From: Paenarthrobacter sp. Z7-10
GTDB taxonomy: Bacteria; Actinomycetota; Actinomycetes; Actinomycetales; Micrococcaceae
Direction: 5' to 3'
Length of the DNA stretch: 64,000 nucleotides
NCBI RefSeq assembly: GCF_026932795.1
Contig: NZ_JADPVH010000007.1
Location: forward strand, 29,291-93,290
The translations under genes were made by a program, and so were the position numbers. This document shows positions 53,155 through 61,153 of this stretch, piece by piece; the first letter of the stretch is position 1, and each line of letters starts with the position of its first letter. The notes under the pieces are model-generated. The model did no database searches, was not told the origin of the DNA, and saw only the letters and a program-made list of their open reading frames with translations.

Positions 53155-53952
53155 CTAACTAACGTCGGCTGGCCCGAAATGGGGCTTGCGCTTTTCCTGA
53201 AAGGCTGCGAAGCCCTCGGCATAGTCGGCACTGCGGCACAGTGCCGCCTGGGCTTCGTTTTCCCGTTCGACAGCGGCCCACAGTCCCAGTCTTTGGTCCC
53301 GGATGGCGCCGACAAGTTCCTTGCTGGCCAGGAAGGCTCCGGTTGCACCGTCCGCGACCTTGGCCACGGTGGCGCGGGTCCGCTCCAGCAGATCCGCGGC
53401 CGGCATCGCGCGGCTGAACAACCCCGAGGAGACCGCCTCGGCACCGCTCATCAGCTCCGCGGTATAGATCAGGTCCAGGGTGCGGTGCATTCCCAGCCGC
53501 TCCGCAAACAGCCAATGGCCGCCGGAATCCAGCGTGGCCCCGAGATTCGCGAAGGGCGAGCCGATTTTGGCATTGTCCGCCACATAGACCACATCGGTGG
53601 CGACCAGCAGTCCGAGCCCTACACCCAGGCAGGCGCCCTGCGCCGCGGCAAACGTCGGTGCCGGAAAGGAGCTCATCTTGCGCAGCAGGGGTGTCACCAG
53701 CCCACCGAGATAGGCCATCGCATCGTCGTCCGCGGGCCGCACCGAGGAGATATCCCGGCCGGCGCAGAATGCCCGGCCCGTTCCGTGCAGCAGCAGCGCC
53801 CGAACGTTCCCCGCAGCGGCGGCCGCAGCGGCGTCGTCGTACGCGGCTCCCAGATCAGCGAGCGCAGCTTCGTCCAGCGCGTTCAGCTTTCCCGGCGCGT
53901 TGAGCACGACCTCGGCAATACCGTTCCGGATGGACAAGTCGATCATGGTCAT
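53155..53952 (-). CDS. paaG: Enoyl-CoA hydratase/isomerase, probable ring-1,2-epoxyphenylacetyl-CoA isomerase
   Basis: 265 residues, crotonase fold: VRALLLHGTGRAFCAGRDIS (oxyanion hole), GACLGVGLGLLVATDVVYVADNAKIGSPFANLGATLDSGGHWLFAERLG. The aspartate of LDSGG is where PaaG carries its catalytic residue, unlike hydratases with a Glu pair, so I favour PaaG over PaaF. It would turn the ring epoxide into oxepin-CoA after the PaaABCDE oxygenase. It is the last gene of the paaABCDE run, 62 bp after paaE. ATG at 53952 has GAGG 8 nt upstream. Confidence 0.85.
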   Translation of the reverse strand: MTMIDLSIRNGIAEVVLNAPGKLNALDEAALADLGAAYDDAAAAAAAGNVRALLLHGTGRAFCAGRDISSVRPADDDAMAYLGGLVTPLLRKMSSFPAPTFAAAQGACLGVGLGLLVATDVVYVADNAKIGSPFANLGATLDSGGHWLFAERLGMHRTLDLIYTAELMSGAEAVSSGLFSRAMPAADLLERTRATVAKVADGATGAFLASKELVGAIRDQRLGLWAAVERENEAQAALCRSADYAEGFAAFQEKRKPHFGPADVS

Positions 53953-54014
53953 GGTGGAGTCCTCGTCTGTCGGAATGGCGCTCAAATGGCGGTGTGGCAG
54001 GCGGGCTGCCCAGT

Positions 54015-55208
54015 CTAAACGTCGTAGTCCACAGTGACGGCGGGCGTGGTGGGGCGGGCCTGGCAGGTCAGGACGTATCCCCTGTCCACTTCGTCCGGTT
54101 CCAGCGCGTAGTTCTCCGCCATCTCCACGGTCCCGGTCAGCACCTTGGCACGGCAGGTGCCGCAGACTCCTCCGGCGCAGGCGAATGGGACGTCCTGGCG
54201 GACCCGCAGCGCGGCATTCAGAATCGATTCACGGGCGTGCACCGGACTCGACACCTCACCCTGCAGCCCGTCCAAGGTGAAGGTGATCCGGTACTGTTCG
54301 GCGGAATCGTCGGCAACCACTGGGCGGCCGATTTGGCCCTCCGGGCGGTCCGGCCGGCCGGTGCTGAACAGCTCAAAGCGGATATTTTCCGGTGCGACGC
54401 CGCGGGCCGCCAGCGTGTCCCGGCACAGTTGGACCAGTTCAAAGGGTCCGCAGAGGAACCACTCGCTGATGTCCTCGGCGTGGATCGCCGAGCCGAGCAG
54501 GGCCTGCAGCTTTTCCGCATCGATCCTGCCCGTCATCAGTGGCGCAATCCGCTGCTCCCGGGAGAGGACGTGGTGCAGGGCCAGCCGCGCGGGATACCTG
54601 TCTTTCAGATCCGCCAGCTCTTCCAGGAACATGACGTCCATGGCGGCCTTGTTGGCATAAATCAGATCGAAGCGGGTGCCCGGGTGAGCCGCGAGCAGTG
54701 TCCGCGCGATGGCTATCACCGGAGTAATGCCGGAGCCCGCGGCGATCGCGACGAAGTTTCCGGGCTCGGCCGCCAACTCCTCGGGATGATTCATGCTGTT
54801 CATCACGTTGCGGGAACCGCCGTGCCGGGAGATAAAGGCACCCGTGGGGCTCATCACCTCCAGCACAGCACCTGCCGCCAGTTCGGCATTGGCCCAGGTG
54901 GAGAACAGCCCGCCCAGGTCTTTTTTGACCGCCACCCTGATTTCGCTGCTGCCATCCGGGAACTGGACGGGTGCGGCACAGATGGAATAGCTGCGCCGGA
55001 TTTCCTGCGGTTCCCCGGAATCGTCCGGCAGCGTGGTCCGCAGGGCCACGTACTGCCCCGGAAGGTAGTCGTACTGCCCGGCGAGTTCGGCCGGAACGGC
55101 GAAGGTCACCTCAATGGCGTCCTCGGTGAGCCGGCGGACCTCGGCAACGGTCAGGGCGTGGAAGGAAGCCCTGCGTCGGGAGGCTTCCTGCGTTGCGGTG
55201 GCGGTCAT
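54015..55208 (-). CDS. paaE: Phenylacetyl-CoA epoxidase reductase subunit
   Basis: 397 residues: FAD-binding QEIRRSYSICAAP, NAD(P)H-binding AIAAGSGITPVIAIARTLL, then a C-terminal plant-type [2Fe-2S] ferredoxin domain with FACAGGVCGTCRAKV and VLTCQARP. It passes electrons from NADPH to the PaaA diiron centre. The start ATG overlaps the paaD stop (ATGA). Confidence 0.95.
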   Translation of the reverse strand: MTATATQEASRRRASFHALTVAEVRRLTEDAIEVTFAVPAELAGQYDYLPGQYVALRTTLPDDSGEPQEIRRSYSICAAPVQFPDGSSEIRVAVKKDLGGLFSTWANAELAAGAVLEVMSPTGAFISRHGGSRNVMNSMNHPEELAAEPGNFVAIAAGSGITPVIAIARTLLAAHPGTRFDLIYANKAAMDVMFLEELADLKDRYPARLALHHVLSREQRIAPLMTGRIDAEKLQALLGSAIHAEDISEWFLCGPFELVQLCRDTLAARGVAPENIRFELFSTGRPDRPEGQIGRPVVADDSAEQYRITFTLDGLQGEVSSPVHARESILNAALRVRQDVPFACAGGVCGTCRAKVLTGTVEMAENYALEPDEVDRGYVLTCQARPTTPAVTVDYDV

Positions 55209-55765
55209 CAAAGCACCTTGAAGTAGTCGAAGGGCTCCCGGCAGTCCTGGCAGACATAGAGTGCCTTGCAGGAGGTGGAACCGAACCGGGTCAGTTCCTT
55301 GGTGTTCAGCGACGAACACTGCGGGCATTTGACCTGCAGGGACAGCCGGACGGTACCCGAGTGCCCGCCTGCGGCCGAACGTCCCGAGGGCGCCGCGATG
55401 CCATAGGCAGCCAGCTTGGCCTTCCCGGCCTCGCTCATCCAGTCCGTGGTCCATGTCGGGGAGAGCACCAGCTGGACGTGGACACTGGGATAGCCGGCAC
55501 TTTTGAAGGCGGCACTCAGATCGTCCCGGATCGCATCCATCGCCGGGCAGCCGGAGTAGGTGGGGGTAATGGTGCATTCGACGGCGGGCAGGAAGCCGCC
55601 GTCGTCGAACAGGTGGACGCTGCGCAGGATGCCCAGATCCTCCACTGTCAGCACCGGGATTTCCGGATCGCAGACGGTGGCGGCGATGGCCCACGCCTTT
55701 TCATCCGCGCTCTGCTTGCGGCGCAGGCCCAGCTCGGCCCGGTCCGCGTACCTGTCCACGACCAT
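55208..55765 (-). CDS. paaD: Phenylacetyl-CoA epoxidase assembly protein PaaD
   Basis: 185 residues: an N-terminal MIP18/SufT-like domain (VCDPEIPVLTVEDLGILRSV, PTYSGCPAMDAIRDDL) and a C-terminal zinc-ribbon-like part with CPQCSS...CKALYVCQDCREPFDYFK. It is thought to help assemble the metal centres of the epoxidase. Start ATG at 55765 overlaps the paaC stop; three further codons upstream (GTG at 55771) are possible. Confidence 0.93.
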   Translation of the reverse strand: MVVDRYADRAELGLRRKQSADEKAWAIAATVCDPEIPVLTVEDLGILRSVHLFDDGGFLPAVECTITPTYSGCPAMDAIRDDLSAAFKSAGYPSVHVQLVLSPTWTTDWMSEAGKAKLAAYGIAAPSGRSAAGGHSGTVRLSLQVKCPQCSSLNTKELTRFGSTSCKALYVCQDCREPFDYFKVL

Positions 55766-56631
55766 CACCACGTCGCTCCGGGGAACTCGCGCGCGAGCAC
55801 CTGCATTTCGGCCAGCAGATAGCCCAAATGTTCGGAGTGGCGTCCCGACCGGCCGCCGCCGGGCGCGGCGGGAACCTGCGGGAGGTCCAGCTCCGCTTCG
55901 GCCAGGACCTGCCCGGCTAGGCGGTCGAAGTCCGCCCGCAGCGATGACGGCACAACGGCGGCTGCCCCCAGCCGGGCGGTCAGGTCGTCATCTTCAAAGA
56001 GCTCAGCCAGGTAGGGCCAGACCAATGCCAGGGCGGCAATCATCTTCCGGCGCGACTCGTCCGTGCCCAGCGCAAGCCGGAGGATCCATTGCGCACTGTG
56101 ATCGCGGTGGTAGTCCACTTCTTTGACCGCCTTCGCGGCGACCGCCGCCAGTGTGGCGTCAGTGCTGGCTGCCAGCCGGCGGTACAGCTCGAACTGGTAA
56201 TAGGAGACGATGAACTGCCGGGCGATGGTCACGGCGAAGTTCCCGTTGGGCTGTTCGAAAAGGTGCGCCGAGCGGAACTCGGGCTCACGGCGGAAGTAGG
56301 CCAGCTCGTCCTCGGTCTTGCCCCAGGCCGCTCCGGCATAGGTCAGGAATGACCGGGCGTGCCCCAGTTGGTCCAGCGCGATGTTGCCCAGTGCCACGTC
56401 TTCTTCGAGCTCCGGGGCCCGGGAAATCCAGTGTCCCAGCCGTTGTGCCAGGATCAGGGCGTCATCGCCGAGCCGGAGGGCGTATTCGGCCACATCCGCA
56501 GAGGGCTTGGCCGTACCCTGCCTGACCTGCAGGGCGATGTCTTCGGGGCGCAGCGCATTACCCGGCGTGATCCGGGTGGCGCTTGCCGAACCGTCTCCGC
56601 CGGCCGATTCCGTTCCGGTTAGGCCGCTCAC
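55765..56631 (-). CDS. paaC: Phenylacetyl-CoA epoxidase structural subunit PaaC
   Basis: 288 residues, ferritin-like helical protein: ADVAEYALRLGDDALILAQRLGHWISRAPELEEDVALGNIALDQLGHARSFLTYAG, FAVTIARQFIVSYYQFELYRRL and KEVDYHRDHSAQWILRL. It lacks a full diiron site and forms the core with PaaA. The GTG start at 56631 is chosen because it overlaps the paaB stop. Confidence 0.94.
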   Translation of the reverse strand: MSGLTGTESAGGDGSASATRITPGNALRPEDIALQVRQGTAKPSADVAEYALRLGDDALILAQRLGHWISRAPELEEDVALGNIALDQLGHARSFLTYAGAAWGKTEDELAYFRREPEFRSAHLFEQPNGNFAVTIARQFIVSYYQFELYRRLAASTDATLAAVAAKAVKEVDYHRDHSAQWILRLALGTDESRRKMIAALALVWPYLAELFEDDDLTARLGAAAVVPSSLRADFDRLAGQVLAEAELDLPQVPAAPGGGRSGRHSEHLGYLLAEMQVLAREFPGATW

Positions 56632-56978
56632 AGGTGCTTCACGCCCTCGCTCTTGGTGTAATACGTCGCATGCCGGTAATCCTTGCCCTGCGGGGACTCG
56701 AAGAAGGAGCCCTTGGCATCCGGGTCGCTGGCGGCGATCGCTTCCGCCGGAACCACCCAGATGGAGACGCCTTCGTTCCGGCGGGTATACAGGTCCCGGG
56801 CGTTGCGCAGCGCCATCGGCGCATCGGGGGCGTGCAGGGAGCCGGCGTGCACATGCGAGAGACCGCGGCTGGAGCGGACAAACACCTCCCACAGCGGCCA
56901 GGGCGTGGAGGCCGGAATCGATTCGGCCGCAGGCGTGGCCTTGGCGCCGTCGTCGCCCGTCGTGGACCCACCGGTCAT
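56628..56978 (-). CDS. paaB: Phenylacetyl-CoA epoxidase subunit PaaB
   Basis: 116 residues: [55 protein letters not shown] is a full PaaB signature. It is the small bridging subunit of the PaaABCE oxygenase. It overlaps paaA (ATGA) at the start and paaC (GTGA) at the end. The first ~25 residues are variable. Confidence 0.94.
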   Translation of the reverse strand: MTGGSTTGDDGAKATPAAESIPASTPWPLWEVFVRSSRGLSHVHAGSLHAPDAPMALRNARDLYTRRNEGVSIWVVPAEAIAASDPDAKGSFFESPQGKDYRHATYYTKSEGVKHL

Positions 56979-57982
56979 GACGCGACTCCCGCCGCTTCGG
57001 CACTCCAAGCGGCCGTTTTGCGCGCATACTCGGCGGCTGCCTCACGGACCCAAGCCCCGTTTTCGTGCGCTTCCCGGCGCCGTTCCATCCGCTGCGCGTT
57101 GCACGGTCCACGGCCGGCCAGCACCTCACGGAATTCGTTCCAGTCCAACGGGCCGTGCTCCCACATTTTCGTTTCCTCGTTAAAGCGAATCTCGGAATCC
57201 GGAAGGGTCAGCCCCAGTACCTCGACCTGCTCCACCATCATGCCCACAAACCGCGAGCGCAACTCATCGTTGCTGAAGCGCTTGATGTTCCAGGCCATGG
57301 ACTGCTTGGAATTGGGCGAATCATCATCCGGGGGCCCAAACATCATCAGCGACGGCGCATACCAGCGGTTCACCGCGTCCTGCGCCATCTGCTTCTGTTC
57401 CGGCGTTCCGTTGGCCAGCTCCAGCAGAATCTCGAAACCCTGGCGCTGATGGAAGGATTCCTCCTTGCAGACCCGAACCATGGCCCGTCCGTAGGGACCA
57501 TAGGAGGCGCGGCAGAGCGGCACCTGATTGCAGATCGCGGCACCGTCAACCAGCCAGCCGATGGCTCCCATATCCGCCCAGGACACGGCCGGATAGTTAA
57601 AGATGCTCGAGTAGCGCGCGTTGCCGGCGATGAGATCCTCGGTCATTTTCTGCCGCGGAGTGCCCAGTGTCTCTGCTGCGGAGTAGAGGTAGAGCCCGTG
57701 ACCGGCTTCATCCTGCACCTTGGCCATCAGGATGGCCTTACGCTTCAGGCTGGGCGCCCGGGTGATCCAGTTGGCCTCCGGCTGCATACCGATAATCTCC
57801 GAGTGGGCGTGCTGGGAGATCTGGCGGACCAGCGTGCGGCGGTAGGCCTCAGGCATCCAATCGCGAGGTTCAATCCGTGAATCCTCGGCCATGATCCGGT
57901 CAAAGTATGCCTGGCCGGACGCCGCAGATTCCCGCACCTGTTCGGATTGGGAATCGCTGACAGCCTGCAGATTCTGCACCAT
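56975..57982 (-). CDS. paaA: Phenylacetyl-CoA epoxidase catalytic subunit PaaA
   Basis: 335 residues. Diiron ligands are in [17 protein letters not shown] (ExxH) and [13 protein letters not shown] (ExxH). [32 protein letters not shown] near the N-terminus is typical. It epoxidises the ring of phenylacetyl-CoA. First gene of paaABCDE-G. GGAG lies 7 nt before the ATG, and a promoter with an overlapping TetR-type palindrome lies 70-120 bp upstream. Confidence 0.96.
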   Translation of the reverse strand: MVQNLQAVSDSQSEQVRESAASGQAYFDRIMAEDSRIEPRDWMPEAYRRTLVRQISQHAHSEIIGMQPEANWITRAPSLKRKAILMAKVQDEAGHGLYLYSAAETLGTPRQKMTEDLIAGNARYSSIFNYPAVSWADMGAIGWLVDGAAICNQVPLCRASYGPYGRAMVRVCKEESFHQRQGFEILLELANGTPEQKQMAQDAVNRWYAPSLMMFGPPDDDSPNSKQSMAWNIKRFSNDELRSRFVGMMVEQVEVLGLTLPDSEIRFNEETKMWEHGPLDWNEFREVLAGRGPCNAQRMERRREAHENGAWVREAAAEYARKTAAWSAEAAGVAS

Positions 57983-58052
57983 GATTGCTCCTCATATTTG
58001 TGCTCGGGTTAATCTGCGCACCGTATATTCGTGCACCGGACACCCGGAATAA

Positions 58053-58074
58053 TTACCGACCGTTCGTTCAGGAT
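58053..58074. promoter_or_regulatory. Paa box 1: TetR-type operator on the paaA promoter
   Basis: TTACCGACCGTTCGTTCAGG and two more bases form an imperfect palindrome around ACCG-ACCGTT-CGTT. It matches the inverted form of the site before paaI at 15 of 22 positions. It covers the -10 region of the candidate paaA promoter. Confidence 0.65.
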
Positions 58075-58099
58075 ATCCACCGGCTGTGATGCACGTCAA
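58070..58099 (-). promoter_or_regulatory. Candidate paaA promoter
   Basis: On the minus strand, TTGACG (58099-58094) and TATCCT (58075-58070) are 18 bp apart, overlapping the operator-like palindrome. Pattern match only. Confidence 0.45.
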
Positions 58100-58231
58100 G
58101 GCAAAACACTTCCGCGAGCATCTTGACTTGAGTCATTTCGGGCGGCGGTGGCCCGACTGTCCCGATGCAGGCCCCCGGCCGGTCTCCTTTCCGGTGGAAA
58201 TGCCTCCCAGCTGGTCTCTAGAGTGGCTGAC

Positions 58232-60475
58232 ATGACTGAGAGCGCTGACCCGGCAACCCGGACGACGATTCCCACCCCGCCCGTCGCCAAGAAGATTCCC
58301 GCCACCCGAACCCATCATGGGGACAGCTTCACGGACAGCTACGAGTGGCTCCGGGAGAAGGAAAACCCTCAGGTGAAGGCTCATCTGGAGGCGGAGCAGG
58401 CCTATACCGATGCCGTCACGGCAGGCCAGGAGAAGCTGCGCAGCGACATTTTCGACGAAATCAAGACCCGAACCCAGGAAACGGACCTTTCGGTGCCCAG
58501 CCGCAAGGACGACTGGTGGTACTACTCCCGAATGGAAGAGGGCAAGGCATACGGCATCCAGTGCCGGGTTCCGGCCGCCAGTACGGCGGACCCGGTGGCG
58601 GACTGGACGCCTCCCCTCGTTGAGGCCGGCGTGCCGGTTCCGGGCGAGCGCGTGCTGCTGGACGGCAACGCTGAGGCGGAGGGCAAGCCCTTCTTCTCGA
58701 TCGGCGGCGCGGCAGTGTCCCAGGACGGCAATCTACACGCCTACGCCGTGGACAACGCCGGCGACGAACGCTTCACGGCCAAGATCAAGGATCTGCGCAC
58801 CGGCGAACTCCTCCCGGACGTGCTGGAAAACATTTTTTATGGTCTGGCGTTCTCCCCCGACGGCAGCCAGCTCTTCTACACGGTCGTCGATGATTCCTGG
58901 CGCCCGTACCAGGTCAGGTCGCATCGCCTCGGCAGCCCGGTTTCCGGGGACGTGATCCTCTATCAGGAGGATGACGTGGCCATGTGGACCGGTTTCGAGC
59001 TCTCCGCCGACCGCCGGTCCTTGGTACTGAGCATCGGCTGCGCCGAGTACAGCGAGACACGGTACCTGAGCTTTGCTGACCCGGACGCCGGGCTGCGGAC
59101 GGTCATTTCCCGGGACGAGCGCATTCTCTACGAGGCCGAGCCTTTCCTGCTCGATGGTGTGGAGAAGGTCCTGCTCACGCACAACAAAGATGCCGTCAAC
59201 TCGATGGTGTCGCTGCTGGACACGACCGAGCTGGGCAAGCCCTTGGCGGAGCAGCAATGGCTCACGGTCGTCCCGCACGACGACGGCGTACGGGTCAATG
59301 GCGCGACAGTCACCAAAACGCACCTGGTCCTGTCCGTCCGCAGGGATACGATCGAGCGGATCCAGGTGATCCCACTGGCAGGCCTGGGGGGCCCGGAACA
59401 GGCTGCCGCGATCGAGCCGGCCTTCGATGAGGAGCTCTACACCGCCAACATGGGCGGTACCGATTATGAGGCGCCGGTGGTCCGGCTGGGCTACACCTCC
59501 TTTCTGACCCCACCGCGGATCTATGACTACGTTCTACCCCTGCCGTCCGACAATTCCGGCAATTCCGGTAATTCCGGCAATTCCGCCAACGCCACCCATC
59601 TGGACGGAGAGCTGCTGCTGCGCAAGGAAACCCCGGTGCTGGGCGGCTACTCGGCGGCGGATTATGTGGCCGAGCGGGAGTGGGCCGACGCGTCGGATGG
59701 TACCCGGATCCCGCTGTCCGTGATCCGCCGGGCGGACCTGCCGCGCGATGGTTCCAACGCGGGCGTGATCTACGGGTACGGCAGCTACGAGATCAGCATG
59801 GATCCGGCCTTCGCCATTTCCCGGTTGTCCCTGCTGGACCGCGGCATCGTCTTCGTCATTGCGCACGTGCGCGGCGGTGGCGAGATGGGCCGGCCCTGGT
59901 ATGACGCGGGAAAGAAGCTGTTCAAGAAAAACACCTTCACCGACTTCGTCGACGCCACCGATTGGCTCGCCGGCTCCGGCTGGGTCGATGCAGCCCGGAT
60001 CGGCGCCCTCGGCGGCTCCGCCGGAGGCCTGCTGATGGGAGCGGTGGCCAACCTGGCCCCCGAAAAGTATGCCGCCGTCGTCGCCCAAGTGCCGTTCGTG
60101 GACGCCCTGACCACCATTCTGGATCCGGATCTGCCGCTCTCGGCGCTGGAATGGGAGGAATGGGGCAACCCGATCACTGACGCGGATGTGTACCGCTACA
60201 TGAAGGAGTACACGCCGTACGAGAACGTCCGACCCGTCGCTTACCCGAGGATCGCCGCGGTCACCAGCTTCAATGACACCCGGGTGCTGTACGTCGAGCC
60301 GGCCAAGTGGGTGCAGGTGCTGCGGGAAGAGACCACCGGGAGCGAACCTATTGTGCTGAAGATCGAAATGGACGGCGGCCACGGCGGTGCCTCCGGACGG
60401 TACGAGGGCTGGAAGACCCGGGCGTGGGATTATGCCTTCCTGGCCGACGCCCTCGGAGCCACCCAGCTCCGCTGA
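58232..60475 (+). CDS. ptrB: Oligopeptidase B (S9A serine peptidase)
   Basis: 747 residues. A beta-propeller N-terminal part (DSYEWLREKENPQVKAHLEAEQAYTDAV, DDWWYYSRMEEGKAYGIQCR) is followed by the alpha/beta-hydrolase domain. The nucleophile is in GALGGSAGGLLMG, the aspartate in TSFNDTRVLYVEPAKWV and the histidine in MDGGHGGASGRYEGW. It cleaves short peptides after Arg/Lys. A small NSG repeat (GNSGNSGNSAN) sits near residue 445. ATG at 58232 is chosen from the conserved start. It interrupts the paa gene cluster but is divergent from paaA. Confidence 0.93.
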   Translation: MTESADPATRTTIPTPPVAKKIPATRTHHGDSFTDSYEWLREKENPQVKAHLEAEQAYTDAVTAGQEKLRSDIFDEIKTRTQETDLSVPSRKDDWWYYSRMEEGKAYGIQCRVPAASTADPVADWTPPLVEAGVPVPGERVLLDGNAEAEGKPFFSIGGAAVSQDGNLHAYAVDNAGDERFTAKIKDLRTGELLPDVLENIFYGLAFSPDGSQLFYTVVDDSWRPYQVRSHRLGSPVSGDVILYQEDDVAMWTGFELSADRRSLVLSIGCAEYSETRYLSFADPDAGLRTVISRDERILYEAEPFLLDGVEKVLLTHNKDAVNSMVSLLDTTELGKPLAEQQWLTVVPHDDGVRVNGATVTKTHLVLSVRRDTIERIQVIPLAGLGGPEQAAAIEPAFDEELYTANMGGTDYEAPVVRLGYTSFLTPPRIYDYVLPLPSDNSGNSGNSGNSANATHLDGELLLRKETPVLGGYSAADYVAEREWADASDGTRIPLSVIRRADLPRDGSNAGVIYGYGSYEISMDPAFAISRLSLLDRGIVFVIAHVRGGGEMGRPWYDAGKKLFKKNTFTDFVDATDWLAGSGWVDAARIGALGGSAGGLLMGAVANLAPEKYAAVVAQVPFVDALTTILDPDLPLSALEWEEWGNPITDADVYRYMKEYTPYENVRPVAYPRIAAVTSFNDTRVLYVEPAKWVQVLREETTGSEPIVLKIEMDGGHGGASGRYEGWKTRAWDYAFLADALGATQLR

Positions 60476-60510
60476 CTCCCGCCCTCCCCACCCCATCCCC
60501 GGCCACCACC

Positions 60511-60570
60511 ATCGAGTGCGCACTTGGTGCGCGATCCAGGCCTGAATCGCGCACGGATTGCTCAGTCGAT
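60511..60570. repeat. 60 bp REP-like palindrome, copy 2
   Basis: Arms at 60511-60535 and 60546-60570 pair at 20 of 25 positions around a 10 nt loop, with the same perfect core GTGCGCGAT/ATCGCGCAC as copy 1 at 12892-12951. It follows the ptrB stop by 35 bp. Confidence 0.85.
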
Positions 60571-60593
60571 GCGGGTGGGGGCGCGAATTGAGC

Positions 60594-60621
60594 TTGACAG
60601 CGCCCTACCCGGGGGTATTAC
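60594..60621 (+). promoter_or_regulatory. Candidate paaI promoter
   Basis: A consensus TTGACA (60594-60599) is followed after 16 bp by TATTAC (60616-60621), which the operator-like palindrome at 60618-60639 overlaps. Confidence 0.55.
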
Positions 60622-60639
60622 CTAATGAACATTCGGTAA
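60618..60639. promoter_or_regulatory. Paa box 2: TetR-type operator on the paaI promoter
   Basis: A 22 bp palindrome with arms TTACCTAATG and CATTCGGTAA around AA; 9 of 11 positions are symmetric. It overlaps the -10 and start region, as expected for repression. The TetR protein encoded at 62586-63212 is the likely binder. Confidence 0.7.
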
Positions 60640-60659
60640 GGAAATACGAGAGGCGCCAG

Positions 60660-61091
60660 ATGGCAACGACTTCAGCGGGCACCGCTCATCCCATGCTCAC
60701 CAATGATCACGCCTCGGCCTGGATGGGCATCGAAGTGACGCGGCTCGACGACGGCCACGCAACCATCCAAATGACGCTGCGCCGGGAAATGATGAACGGT
60801 TTTGGCATGGCCCACGGCGGGATGATCTTCGCCTTTGCCGACACGGCCTTCGCCCTCGCCTGCAACCCGGCCGACGGCGATGGCAGTTCCATGACGGTAG
60901 CGGCTGGGGCGGACGTAAACTTTCTCAAATCAAGCCGCGAAGGCCAGCTCCTTACCGCCGTGGCCGATCGTCGTGCGAAGCAAGGACGCAGCGGCCTCTA
61001 TGACGTTCAGGTTTTTGCCGGCGATCCCTCTGGCGCGGACCTGCTGGCCGAGTTCCGCGGACGCAGCCGCACTGTGCCCCGCAAGGGCTAG
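60660..61091 (+). CDS. paaI: Hydroxyphenylacetyl-CoA thioesterase PaaI
   Basis: 143 residues, hotdog fold: LRREMMNGFGMAHGGMIFAFADTAFALACN holds the HGG motif and catalytic Asp, and MTVAAGADVNFLKSSREGQLLTAVA follows. It hydrolyses dead-end ring-hydroxylated phenylacetyl-CoA esters to recycle CoA. ATG at 60660 follows GAGAGGCG. First gene of paaI-paaK-paaR on the plus strand. Confidence 0.93.
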   Translation: MATTSAGTAHPMLTNDHASAWMGIEVTRLDDGHATIQMTLRREMMNGFGMAHGGMIFAFADTAFALACNPADGDGSSMTVAAGADVNFLKSSREGQLLTAVADRRAKQGRSGLYDVQVFAGDPSGADLLAEFRGRSRTVPRKG

Positions 61092-61153
61092 ACTTTTCCA
61101 CCCCGGCGGGCGCTCCTGTCGCCCGGACACAACCCCAGAGAGGTCAGTCAACG

